Shown: positions 1 through 6,964, numbered from the stretch's first letter. The stretch: 9,906 nucleotides of DNA from Acidimicrobiaceae bacterium (GCA_002699725.1 PACE01000012.1:6514-16419), one strand, 5' to 3'. Notes: generated by a model from the sequence alone, not told the origin. Numbers and translations: made by a program.

Positions 1-54
1 CCACCACCATGGCGACGACCACCACCATGGCGACGACCACCACCATGGCGACGA
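1..54 (+). repeat. 18-bp tandem repeat array, three perfect copies
   Basis: The unit CCACCACCATGGCGACGA occurs three times without mismatch (1-18, 19-36, 37-54), then decays. It encodes TTMATT in the reading frame of the membrane protein, and each copy holds an in-frame ATG. The array starts at the window edge, so more copies probably lie upstream. As the unit is a multiple of three, copy-number change would alter protein length without a frameshift. Confidence 0.95.
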
Positions 55-431
55 CGACCTCCACGGCGGCGGCCGTCGAGGGGATCACGGAGCCCGACGA
101 CAGTGCCCTCGATGACTATGGATCGGGTCGGGCCTCGGGGATCGCATACGGCGTCGACGCCGCCTACGGATACGACGCCGCCTACGGATACGACGCCGCC
201 TACGGATACGACGCCGCCTACGGATACGACGCCGCCTACGGCGGCGACTGCGCCTACGGGTACGAGCGCATCGGCGACTACGACTGCCTGTTCGGCCGCT
301 ACTACATCTCCACCGAGTCGGGCAGCCTCGTGCTGGGCGTGAGCGTGTTCTTCACGCTCACACTGTTGGGCGGCATGGGGACGATGGCCTGGCAGGCGCT
401 CCGTCGCGAAGAGGAACCCGCCGAGGCCTGA
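1..431 (+). CDS. Repeat-rich single-pass membrane protein, 5' end probably outside window
   Basis: I do not recognise a family. The first in-window ATG is at 9, but the frame is open to the left edge and the first repeat array runs into that edge, so the true start is probably upstream; no ribosome binding site is visible. Numbering from the ATG at 9 (140 residues): Thr-rich MATTTT hexapeptides at 1-18, an acidic linker at about 23-38, hexapeptides of the type YGYDAA at about 47-82, then a Tyr-rich stretch with two cysteines (81 and 93). A hydrophobic membrane segment lies at about 106-129, followed by a short tail beginning LRREEE. The arginines after the helix suggest an outside N-terminus and cytoplasmic tail (inference). 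A signal peptide, if any, would be upstream. The gene is convergent with leuA and their stop codons are adjacent. It is probably a real gene because of the membrane helix and tail; its function is unknown. Confidence 0.65.
   Translation, partial: TTMATTTTMATTTTMATTTSTAAAVEGITEPDDSALDDYGSGRASGIAYGVDAAYGYDAAYGYDAAYGYDAAYGYDAAYGGDCAYGYERIGDYDCLFGRYYISTESGSLVLGVSVFFTLTLLGGMGTMAWQALRREEEPAEA
147..254 (+). repeat. 18-bp tandem repeat array, four perfect and two degenerate copies
   Basis: The unit TACGGATACGACGCCGCC is perfect at 165-182, 183-200, 201-218 and 219-236. It is flanked by diverged copies at 147-164 (YGVDAA) and 237-254 (YGGDCA). It encodes the hexapeptide YGYDAA. The period equals that of the array at 1-54, but the unit sequence differs. 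Sequence identity between the central copies suggests recent expansion or homogenisation. Confidence 0.95.
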
Positions 432-2006
432 TCAGCCGATGTGGCCGGGACGGTCCACGGCGTTGGGGTCCTCGCCGGTGGCCCGCACCCGGGCGATCTT
501 GTTGAGTGCAGCTACGAACGCCCGGGCCGACGCCTCGACCACATCGGTCGAAAGACCGCGCCCCGAGACCTTGACGCCATCGCTGCTCTCGAACGAGAGC
601 ACCACGTCGGCGAGCGCATCGACACCTCCGGTCACCGACAGCACCGTGTAGTCGGTGAGCCGACCCTCGACACCGGTGGCCTGCTTGATGGCGGTGCACG
701 AGGCATCGACCATGCCGTCGCCGGTGGCAGTCGCCTCGACCCGCCGGCCGGCCACCTGCAACACCAAGTCGGCAGTCGGAGTGTTCACGGTCCCGCCCCT
801 CACGTCGAGGCTGACGAACCCGTACTCGTGGTCAACGGCGCCGCCGAGTTCCTCGGCCACCAGGGCCTCGAGGTCGGCATCGGTGAACTGCACCTTGCGG
901 TCGGCCAACTCCTTGAAGCGGGCGAAGGTGGCGTTGAGGACATCGCCATGGATCTCGATGCCCATCTTGGCCAGCGTGTCCTTGAGGGCCGCCCGGCCCG
1001 AGTGCTTGCCGAGCACGATCTGGCTCTCGCCGGCACCGACGGCCTGCGGATCCATGATCTCGTAGGTGGTCCGTTCCCGGAGCACGCCGTGCTGGTGGAT
1101 GCCCGCTTCGTGGGCGAAGGCGTTGCGCCCGACCACAGCCTTGTTGAACTGCACCGGGTAGCCCGTGAGTCGGCTCACCATTCGGCTGGAGCGGGCCAGT
1201 TCGCCGATCTCGATTCCCACTTCGACCTCGGGGAACTGCTCCTCGCGGGTACGGATGGCCATGACGATCTCCTCCATGGCCGCGTTGCCCGCCCGCTCAC
1301 CGATCCCGTTGACGGTGCACTCGACCTGGCGTGCGCCCGCGGAGACGGCGGCCAGCGAGTTGGCGACGGCGAGGCCGAGGTCGTTGTGGCAGTGGGTGCT
1401 GATGACGTACTCACCCGACACCCGCTGGCGGATCGCCCGAATGCGCTCGGCCCACTCGACCGGCACGGCGAAGCCGACCGTGTCGGGGATGTTGAGGGTG
1501 CTGGCACCGTTGTCGACGGCAGCCTGGAGCACGTCGCACATGAAGTCGAAGTCGGAGCGGGAGGCGTCCTCCGGCGAGAACTCGACGTCTTCGGTGTACT
1601 CACGTGCCCGGGACACGGCCGAGACCGCCTCGTCCAGCACCTGCGCGGGGCTCATGCGCAACTTGTGCTCCATGTGGGTGGGGCTGGTGGCGATGAAGAT
1701 GTGGATACGCCGCTTCTCGGCAGGCTCGATGGCTTCCCAGCAGCGGTCGACGTCCTTGTGGGCCGTACGGGAGAGGCCGCAGATGACCGGGCCACGCACC
1801 GACGAGGCGATTGCATGCACGGCGTCGAAGTCGCCCTGGCTGGCGATCGGGAAGCCGGCCTCGATGTAGTCGACGCCCAGGCGCGCCAGTTGGTCCGCGA
1901 TCTCGAGCTTCTCGCCGACGTCCAGGGAGATGCCCGGGGACTGCTCGCCGTCGCGGAGGGTGGTGTCGAAGATGACCACCCGTTCCTTCGCTGTCGTTGC
2001 GCTCAT
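432..2006 (-). CDS. leuA: 2-isopropylmalate synthase
   Basis: Cytoplasmic enzyme of the first committed step of leucine synthesis, condensing acetyl-CoA with 2-oxoisovalerate to give 2-isopropylmalate. The 524 residues match the length of the E. coli-type enzyme. Visible landmarks are FDTTLRDGEQ at 13-22 with the metal-binding Asp14, the metal-binding HCHND at 205-209, NGIGERAGN at 233-241, HEAGIHQHG at 299-307 and GKHSGRAAL at 333-341. These make up the HMGL-like TIM barrel and the linker region. The C-terminal part (about 395-505) looks like the LeuA dimer domain, which carries leucine feedback inhibition in the family. The ATG at 2004-2006 is preceded by an AGGA ribosome binding site 7 nt away (2014-2017). 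The gene is preceded by a leucine leader peptide and a terminator-like stem-loop, so transcriptional attenuation by leucine supply is likely. It is the only gene in its transcript visible here. Confidence 0.97.
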   Translation of the reverse strand: MSATTAKERVVIFDTTLRDGEQSPGISLDVGEKLEIADQLARLGVDYIEAGFPIASQGDFDAVHAIASSVRGPVICGLSRTAHKDVDRCWEAIEPAEKRRIHIFIATSPTHMEHKLRMSPAQVLDEAVSAVSRAREYTEDVEFSPEDASRSDFDFMCDVLQAAVDNGASTLNIPDTVGFAVPVEWAERIRAIRQRVSGEYVISTHCHNDLGLAVANSLAAVSAGARQVECTVNGIGERAGNAAMEEIVMAIRTREEQFPEVEVGIEIGELARSSRMVSRLTGYPVQFNKAVVGRNAFAHEAGIHQHGVLRERTTYEIMDPQAVGAGESQIVLGKHSGRAALKDTLAKMGIEIHGDVLNATFARFKELADRKVQFTDADLEALVAEELGGAVDHEYGFVSLDVRGGTVNTPTADLVLQVAGRRVEATATGDGMVDASCTAIKQATGVEGRLTDYTVLSVTGGVDALADVVLSFESSDGVKVSGRGLSTDVVEASARAFVAALNKIARVRATGEDPNAVDRPGHIG

Positions 2007-2075
2007 GGCGTGTTCCTATCTGGTTGCTCTGTCAATCGTTGTGTGGACTCGTGTCGATGCGGGCGAACTACCCCC

Positions 2076-2114
2076 GAAAACCGAAGAACCCCCCGGCCCG
2101 GAGGCGGGAGGTTC
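2076..2114 (-). terminator. Probable leuA attenuator stem-loop
   Basis: On the minus strand, GAACCTCCCG (2105-2114) pairs over 10 bp with CGGGGGGTTC (2086-2095) around a 9-nt loop, with one G-U wobble. It is followed by TTCGGTTTTC and a G-run, a modest U-tract. An alternative outer pairing of CCGAA (2112-2116) with TTCGG (2081-2085) gives a 12-bp stem with a 3-nt bulge. It lies 28 nt after the leader peptide stop and about 70 nt before the leuA start. A competing 4-bp hairpin GTTC/GAAC (2111-2122) would use up the end of the 5' arm and is a weak candidate antiterminator. Confidence 0.7.
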
Positions 2115-2141
2115 GGACGAACGCGTATGTGGGCGCTCGCC

Positions 2142-2177
2142 CTAGGTCAGAAGCAGGAGGTCGAAGTTCTGTCGCAT
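2142..2177 (-). CDS. leuL: Leucine leader peptide MRQNFDLLLLT
   Basis: A short ORF of 11 codons plus TAG encodes MRQNFDLLLLT. Four consecutive leucine codons (CTC CTG CTT CTG) lie at 2148-2159 and end one codon before the stop. It sits upstream of leuA and is followed by a stable terminator-like stem-loop, the arrangement used in classical attenuation, where ribosome stalling at leucine codons under leucine limitation allows read-through. A -10-like TACACT ends 8 nt before the ATG, so the leader would be leaderless or nearly so. A GGTGGG just before the ATG could alternatively act as a weak ribosome binding site. The call rests on context and codon content, since the ORF is too short for homology. 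Confidence 0.85.
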   Translation of the reverse strand: MRQNFDLLLLT

Positions 2178-2185
2178 CGCCCACC

Positions 2186-2216
2186 AGTGTAGACACGATG
2201 ACGGACCCGGCCACAA
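2186..2216 (-). promoter_or_regulatory. Probable leuL-leuA promoter
   Basis: On the minus strand TACACT (2186-2191) fits the TANNNT -10 pattern. TTGTGG (2211-2216) is a possible -35, but its spacing of 19 nt is long, so the -35 is doubtful. Transcription would start at about 2179, just before the leader peptide ATG at 2177. The site lies in the gap after the peptidase gene, so leuA would have its own promoter. Confidence 0.5.
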
Positions 2217-2228
2217 CCCCATGGTCCG
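2202..2228. promoter_or_regulatory. Inverted repeat CGGACC-N15-GGTCCG around the possible -35
   Basis: Perfect 6-bp arms at 2202-2207 and 2223-2228 have centres 21 bp apart, about two helical turns. They lie between the peptidase stop and the leuL promoter, and the spacer holds the possible -35. It could be an operator for a dimeric regulator, or an RNA stem-loop ending the peptidase transcript. Chance is also possible at this base composition. Confidence 0.3.
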
Positions 2229-2239
2229 GGACGATCCAA

Positions 2240-4138
2240 CTACGTGTGGATCTCGAGGATCGGAAGGTCGTCGGCGGGCTCGAAGCAGAAGCGCTCCGCG
2301 AAGAAGGCCAACTCGGCCTCGAGCGCGCGGACGACGTTTGGGGCCTTCCGGAAACCGTGGCCCTCGTCGGGAAACTCCACGAGGGCATGCGGAATGCCGG
2401 CGGCCGCCAGGGCATCGGCCATGAGGTGCGCCTGGTTGGGCGGGACGATCGGGTCCTCGGAACCCTGGAGCAGAAGCAGCGGCGTGGACAGGCGGTCGAC
2501 GTGGTGGATCGGCGAGCGCTCCCGGTACACGGCCTCGTCCTCCGGCCAGCGGCCGACCAGTCGGTCGAGGTAGCGGGCCTCGAACTTGTGGGTGTCGGCG
2601 GCCAGCGCCGCCAGGTCGGCTACGCCGTAGCGGCTGGCCCCAGCGGCGAAGGCATCGTGGAAGGTCAGGGCGGCCAGCACGGTGAAGCCGCCTGCGCTAC
2701 CTCCCCGGATGGCGAGCCGCTCGCCGTCGACGTCGCCCCGGTCGGCGAGGAAGCGGGCCACGGCGACGCAGTCGTCCACGTCGAGCACCCCCCAGCCGCC
2801 ACGCAGGCGATGCCGGTAGGGCCGGCCGTAGCCCGTCGAGCCCCGGTAGTCGACGTCGGCCACGGCAAAGCCCCGGCTGGTCCAGAAGGCGATGCCGAGT
2901 TGGAGGTGGGTGCGCACACAGCCGGTCGGGCCGCCGTGGACGAGGACGATCAGTGGCGGTCGCTCCCCCCCTGTAGCTGCCTGGTCGGGGTTGGCGGGCG
3001 GATAGACGAGGGCGTGGGCGTGCTCGCCACCGGAGGTCGGATAGCGGACCGGTTCGGGGACGGGCAGCCAGGCCGGGGCGAGTCCGAGGTCGCGTGCGGG
3101 GCGCAGGATCCCGGTTCCGGCGGGCGTCACCGTCACCACCTCGGGTTCGGTGGTCCACGAGGCGGCCACGGCCGCCACGCCGTCAGCCCGGGCGGCCAGC
3201 GACCCGATCGAGGTGGCGTCAAGCGGAATGTCGTCGACGGTGCCGTCGGCCTGCAGGAGGGCGAGTCGGTCGACACCGCCCTCCCGGCGGGCGAACCACA
3301 CGTCGTCGCCGACGAAGGCGTACCGGGAGAGCCCGAACACCCACTGGGGCGTGGCGACCTCGAACTCGCCGGCCGTCAGCCGGACCAGGTCGTCACCTTC
3401 GAGCCGGTACAGGTGCCACCAGCCGTCCCGGTCGCTGACCACGTGCAGGGTCCCGTCAGCCCGCCACTCGGGCTGGAAAAAAGACTCCCCCGCCGCCGCC
3501 ACGCAGCGCCCTCCCTCGACCGTGCCGTCGCCCAGGTCGGCAACCCAGAGCTCGCTGTCGTCCCAGGGCAGGTCCGGGTGGTCCCACTGGATCCACGCCA
3601 GGCGACGGCCGTCCGGTGAAACCCGGGGCGACGACACGAAGTCCGGTCCCGACACGAGCACCTCGACCTGCTGCGAGCCGTCGAGCGGCACGGCCACGAC
3701 CTCGTTGGCAGGCTCGCCGCTTCGATGGTGGTCCTCCCGGACGCACACGTACCAGCGGCCGTCCGGAGTGGGCCGTCCATCGGCGAACCGGAAGCCCCGC
3801 GGCACCTCGGACTCCGGGGTGAGCACCGTCCGGGTGCCGTCGGGATCCTGTCGCCAGAGCCGCTGGTCATCGAACTCGCTGTGGACGAGGACGCTGTCGA
3901 ATGCCCACCAGGCGCCGCCCCCGTACTCGTGGACAAGGGTCCGGACGTTGGCGTCCGCACCGAGGGCGTCGATGCCGTCGCACACGACCACCGTCCGGCC
4001 ACCTTCGTCGGGCCGAGACTCGGCCCACCAGACGCTGTCGCCGTCGACGACGACCTCACCGAGCCCGGCAGCGCCGGCCACCAGTGACTCGGCGGTGATC
4101 GGCGACGCCCAGGAACCGCAGGGTGCCGGGTTCACCAC
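2240..4138 (-). CDS. Prolyl oligopeptidase family (S9) serine peptidase
   Basis: Probable cytoplasmic oligopeptidase, acylaminoacyl- or dipeptidyl-peptidase-like; the substrate cannot be told from sequence. It has 632 residues and no signal peptide. Residues about 1-360 have the repeated SPDGR and WRADGT-type motifs expected of the beta-propeller that gates entry to the active site. The alpha/beta-hydrolase domain follows from about 365, with oxyanion motif HGGP at 401-404, nucleophile Ser481 in GGSAGG, Asp562 in GSEDPIVP and His594 in EGHGF. The catalytic triad is therefore complete. The start is GTG at 4136-4138, with a second GTG right after it. It is chosen because CGSWASPIT at 7-15 matches the usual start of the family. 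There is no clear ribosome binding site. The start lies 4 nt after the aminotransferase stop, so translation is probably coupled to that gene. Confidence 0.92.
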   Translation of the reverse strand: MVNPAPCGSWASPITAESLVAGAAGLGEVVVDGDSVWWAESRPDEGGRTVVVCDGIDALGADANVRTLVHEYGGGAWWAFDSVLVHSEFDDQRLWRQDPDGTRTVLTPESEVPRGFRFADGRPTPDGRWYVCVREDHHRSGEPANEVVAVPLDGSQQVEVLVSGPDFVSSPRVSPDGRRLAWIQWDHPDLPWDDSELWVADLGDGTVEGGRCVAAAGESFFQPEWRADGTLHVVSDRDGWWHLYRLEGDDLVRLTAGEFEVATPQWVFGLSRYAFVGDDVWFARREGGVDRLALLQADGTVDDIPLDATSIGSLAARADGVAAVAASWTTEPEVVTVTPAGTGILRPARDLGLAPAWLPVPEPVRYPTSGGEHAHALVYPPANPDQAATGGERPPLIVLVHGGPTGCVRTHLQLGIAFWTSRGFAVADVDYRGSTGYGRPYRHRLRGGWGVLDVDDCVAVARFLADRGDVDGERLAIRGGSAGGFTVLAALTFHDAFAAGASRYGVADLAALAADTHKFEARYLDRLVGRWPEDEAVYRERSPIHHVDRLSTPLLLLQGSEDPIVPPNQAHLMADALAAAGIPHALVEFPDEGHGFRKAPNVVRALEAELAFFAERFCFEPADDLPILEIHT

Positions 4139-4142
4139 GGGA

Positions 4143-5342
4143 TCAGCCGTTCAGGAGGTCGGCGATCCGGGTGATGCCCTCGCCGAGGTCGTCGTCGCCG
4201 AGGGCAAACGACAATCGGGCGTAGCCCGGCGCGCCGAAGGCCTCGCCGGGGACGATCGCCACCCTGGCCTCGTCGAGGACCAGCGCCGCCAGGTCGACCG
4301 TGGTCTCCGGGGTGTTCCCGGCGATGGTGCGGCCGAGGAACGCCGACAGGTCGGGAAAGGCGTAGAAGGCGCCCTGCGGGGTCATCAACTCGACCCCGTC
4401 GATCGAGCGCAGCATCTCGACCATGCGCCGACGTCGACGGTCGAACGACTCACGCATCATCACCACGTCCTCGAGGCCGCCCGACACCGCTGCCAGGGCG
4501 GCCATCTGCGACACGTTCGAGACGTTGCTGGTGGCATGGGACTGCAGGTTGGTGGCGGCCCTGATGGCGTGGGCCGGGCCGAGCAGCCACCCGACCCTCC
4601 AGCCGGTCATGGCGTAGGTATTGGCGACGCCGTTGACGACCAGGCAGGTGTCGGCGATCTCGGGAACGAGCGCCCGTATCGAATGGTGCTCGTGGCCGTC
4701 GTAGACGAGGTGCTCGTAGATCTCGTCGGTGATCACCCAGATGCCGTGCTCGACGGCCCATCGGCCGATGGCGGCGATCTCGTCGGCCGGGTAGACGGCG
4801 CCCGTCGGGTTCGACGGCGACACGAACATGAGTGCCTTCGTGCGCTCGGTACGGGCAGCCTCGAGTTGCTCGACGGTCACCCGGAAGCCCGATGCGGTGT
4901 CGGTCGTCAGCACCACGGGCACGCCACCGGCGAGGGCGATCGACTCGGGGTACGTGGTCCAGTAGGGCCCAGGCAGCAGGACCTCGTCGCCGGGGTCGAT
5001 GACCGTGGCGCAGGCGTTGTAGACGGCGTGCTTGCCTCCGTTGGTGACGAGGATCTCGGAAGCCTCAGGCCGCCAGGCGGAGTCCCGCTCGGTCTTGTCG
5101 GCCAGGGCATCCTTGAGGGCGGGCAGGCCTCCGGCGGGCGTGTACCGGTGGTTGGTGGCGTCGCGACAGGCGGCCACGGCCGCCTCCACGATGTGGGCGG
5201 GGGTGACGAAATCGGGCTCGCCGGCACCGAAGCCGATGACGGGCTCGCCGGCCGCCTTGAGGGCCTTGGCGCGTGCGTCGACGGCCATGGTGGCCGATTC
5301 GGAGATGGCGCTGATCCGCCGCGAGAGTGGTGAGGGGCTCAT
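4143..5342 (-). CDS. Class I aminotransferase (aspC-like) with Asn in place of the PLP lysine
   Basis: A fold-type I PLP enzyme of the aspartate aminotransferase group (class I gamma type), 399 residues, normal length. Such enzymes transfer amino groups between aspartate or aromatic amino acids and 2-oxo acids in the cytoplasm. Conserved landmarks: GAGEPDF at 39-45, GPYWTTYPE at 125-133, SPSNPTG at 175-181 (Asn178), TDEIYEH at 205-211 (Asp206, Tyr209) and substrate-carboxylate Arg376 in GYARLSF. The motif that normally reads SKxYAMTGWR or [10 protein letters not shown] is [10 protein letters not shown] at 240-249: codon 241 (4620-4622) is AAT, Asn, where the Schiff-base lysine should be. A C instead of A at 4620 on the plus strand would restore AAG. 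The frame is otherwise intact. The ATG at 5340-5342 is chosen over a GTG at 5379-5381 because the family starts near LSRRI; a weak GGAA lies just upstream. The family call is sure; activity is not. Confidence 0.93.
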   Translation of the reverse strand: MSPSPLSRRISAISESATMAVDARAKALKAAGEPVIGFGAGEPDFVTPAHIVEAAVAACRDATNHRYTPAGGLPALKDALADKTERDSAWRPEASEILVTNGGKHAVYNACATVIDPGDEVLLPGPYWTTYPESIALAGGVPVVLTTDTASGFRVTVEQLEAARTERTKALMFVSPSNPTGAVYPADEIAAIGRWAVEHGIWVITDEIYEHLVYDGHEHHSIRALVPEIADTCLVVNGVANTYAMTGWRVGWLLGPAHAIRAATNLQSHATSNVSNVSQMAALAAVSGGLEDVVMMRESFDRRRRRMVEMLRSIDGVELMTPQGAFYAFPDLSAFLGRTIAGNTPETTVDLAALVLDEARVAIVPGEAFGAPGYARLSFALGDDDLGEGITRIADLLNG

Positions 5343-5433
5343 GGAGTTCCGTTCGGGAAAGTCGTGCTGCCAGCCTGCCACCTACACGGGGTGCTTCCGA
5401 CGCGCATTCCGGTGTCGACGACAACCAGTCGGC
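5343..5433 (-). promoter_or_regulatory. Gap upstream of the aminotransferase, probable promoter region
   Basis: This 91-bp gap separates the carboxyltransferase stop from the aminotransferase start and is the likely place for the promoter of the aminotransferase-peptidase pair. I could not identify a convincing -10/-35 pair. A TTGTCG in it has no -10 at proper distance. Confidence 0.3.
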
Positions 5434-5457
5434 TCACGGGGCGATGGCCACCCGTGA
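5434..5457 (-). other. Stem-loop across the carboxyltransferase stop codon
   Basis: On the minus strand TCACGGG and CCCGTGA form a perfect 7-bp stem with a 10-nt loop. The TGA stop codon is the last part of the 3' arm. No U-run follows, so a role as intrinsic terminator or mRNA 3'-end structure is only possible. Confidence 0.35.
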
Positions 5458-6957
5458 CGTCGGCTCGGGGGCGGCCTGACGGCGGGAGAGGCCACGGCGC
5501 AGGCCAGTCAACAGGGCGTTGCGCAGTTCGCGGGGGTCAATGAGCTCGTCGAAGCCGAGGCCCGAGGCGCTGCGGTAGGCGGCCTCCATCTCGACCTGTT
5601 GGAGGGCGGCAACCTCCTCCTCGTCGGCGCCCAGGGCGTTGCCGGCTCCCTTCGCTCCCATGGCGCCCAGGATCGCCCCGGGGAAGGCCAGCGAGACGCT
5701 CTGGCCCGAGAAGGACACCATCGACATCACCATCGACCCGAACCCGAACGCCTTGCGCAGCGTGACGTGCAACTTCACGGTGCGGGTCTGGGCCTGGGCG
5801 GCGAACATGCGGCCGCCGGCCCGCAGGACACCGGCCTGCTCCGACCTCGTACCAGCCAGCATCCCCGGGTTGTCGGACAGGAACACGAGCGGCAGGTGGA
5901 ACGAGTCGGCCACCTGGATGAAGTGGGCGGCCTTGTCGGCTGCGTCGACGTCGATGGCTCCGGCCAGGGTTCGCGGCTGGTTGGCGACGACCGCCACCGG
6001 CTCACCGCCGAGGTGCCCGAGCACGCACAGCACGGACCGGCCGAAGTCGGGCTGGACCTCGAAACACCGGCCCCCGTCCAGGACGGCTCCGAGGACCCCG
6101 CACATGTCGTAGGCCTTCTTGTTGTCCTTCGGCACCAGGTCGAGGACTTCGGGGACGGGCCGGGGACCGGTGTCGTCACCCTCCGAACGAGGCGGATGGC
6201 TCCATGCGCTGGACGGAAAGAACCCGAGGTAGGTCCGGATGTCGTCGAGCAGGGCACCGTCGTCGGCCACCACGTTGTGGACCAGGCCGCTCGCCACGGC
6301 CACCTCCGGCCCGCCGAGCTCCTCCTTGGTGACGTCCTCCCCCAGCGAAGCCAGCACCACCGGTGGGCCGGCTGTGAACACGCAGGCGTCGGCCGTCATC
6401 AGGGAGAAGTCCGACATCGGGACGATCAGCGCCCCGTGGCCGGCCGAGGCGCCCATCACGCCGGTCACCACCGGGACCCGGCCCGAGAGCCGCGCCTGCT
6501 GGATGAGGTCGGTCGGTGCCCGGGCGGTGCGGGGCTCGCCCGGCAGAGGCGGACGGTGACCGGCTCCCTCGAGCAGCATCACCAACGGAATCCGGTCGAG
6601 TTCGGCCAGTTCGGCGATGCGGTAACGCTTGGCCGTGGAGCCGGCCCCGATCGAGCCGCCCATCACGGTGAAGTCCTCGGCGCCGACCATCACAGGCCGA
6701 CCGTCGATCGTGCCCGAGCCGGCGACCACCCCGTCGGCAGGAACCTCGCCGACCAGCGTGCCGATCTCGGTGAACGAGCCAGGATCGAGCAGGTGGTCGA
6801 TGCGTGCACGGGCGTCGAGGCGGCCGGTGGCCCGACGGCGCTCGACCTTCTCAGCGCCACCCATCCCGCGGGCGGCCCCCTTGCGCCGCGCCAGGTCGTC
6901 AAGCAGCGGCGCCCAGTCGTCGAGCGGGTCTCCGGCGTCGCCTGGAGTCTCGGACAT
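5434..6957 (-). CDS. Acyl-CoA carboxylase carboxyltransferase-like protein
   Basis: Member of the crotonase-fold carboxyltransferase family (AccD/PccB-like beta subunits), 507 residues, typical length. These subunits move carboxyl from biotin to an acyl-CoA. N-lobe landmarks are DFTVMGGSIG at 95-104 and the oxyanion region MGASAGHGAL at 168-177. C-lobe landmarks are DNPGMLAGT at 362-370, KAFGFGSMVM at 402-411 and AMGAKGAG at 432-439. Several motifs differ from typical PccB: EGAGHRP at 130-136 replaces the usual SGGAR type, and KAFGFG replaces KAYGGA. Substrate is unclear, and no biotin carboxylase or biotin carrier gene is visible. The ATG at 6955-6957 has no ribosome binding site but has GATACT 7 nt upstream, suggesting leaderless translation. 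An earlier in-frame start would overlap the lipoprotein gene and add an Arg/Pro-rich stretch unlike the family. Confidence 0.88.
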   Translation of the reverse strand: MSETPGDAGDPLDDWAPLLDDLARRKGAARGMGGAEKVERRRATGRLDARARIDHLLDPGSFTEIGTLVGEVPADGVVAGSGTIDGRPVMVGAEDFTVMGGSIGAGSTAKRYRIAELAELDRIPLVMLLEGAGHRPPLPGEPRTARAPTDLIQQARLSGRVPVVTGVMGASAGHGALIVPMSDFSLMTADACVFTAGPPVVLASLGEDVTKEELGGPEVAVASGLVHNVVADDGALLDDIRTYLGFFPSSAWSHPPRSEGDDTGPRPVPEVLDLVPKDNKKAYDMCGVLGAVLDGGRCFEVQPDFGRSVLCVLGHLGGEPVAVVANQPRTLAGAIDVDAADKAAHFIQVADSFHLPLVFLSDNPGMLAGTRSEQAGVLRAGGRMFAAQAQTRTVKLHVTLRKAFGFGSMVMSMVSFSGQSVSLAFPGAILGAMGAKGAGNALGADEEEVAALQQVEMEAAYRSASGLGFDELIDPRELRNALLTGLRRGLSRRQAAPEPTSRVAIAP

Positions 6958-6964
6958 GCAGGCA

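Noticed and set aside
147..254. Tandem repeats as a possible CRISPR array
   Set aside because: The 18-bp units are directly adjacent without spacers and keep a reading frame; they are coding repeats.
103..342. Plus-strand ORF with PTDTTP repeats overlapping the membrane protein gene
   Set aside because: It is the same 18-bp repeat read in another frame; it has no membrane helix or other feature and ends inside the longer gene.
2030..2035. Consensus TTGACA (-35) on the minus strand just upstream of leuA
   Set aside because: At 17 nt downstream the sequence is CACGCC, not a -10 box, and leuA already has a leader and ribosome binding site placed for upstream transcription.
441..2192. Long plus-strand ORF opposite leuA (583 codons), and similar long plus-strand ORFs at 1997-3619, 3150-5333, 5599-7056 and 6804-8528
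   Set aside because: They lie opposite clearly identified minus-strand genes. Their translations are biased in Arg, Gly, Pro, Ser and His and show no family motifs, as expected for stop-poor frames in GC-rich DNA.
5343..5381. Upstream GTG start for the aminotransferase (13 extra residues)
   Set aside because: The ATG at 5340-5342 matches the family start (short lead to LSRRI), and the GTG has no ribosome binding site.
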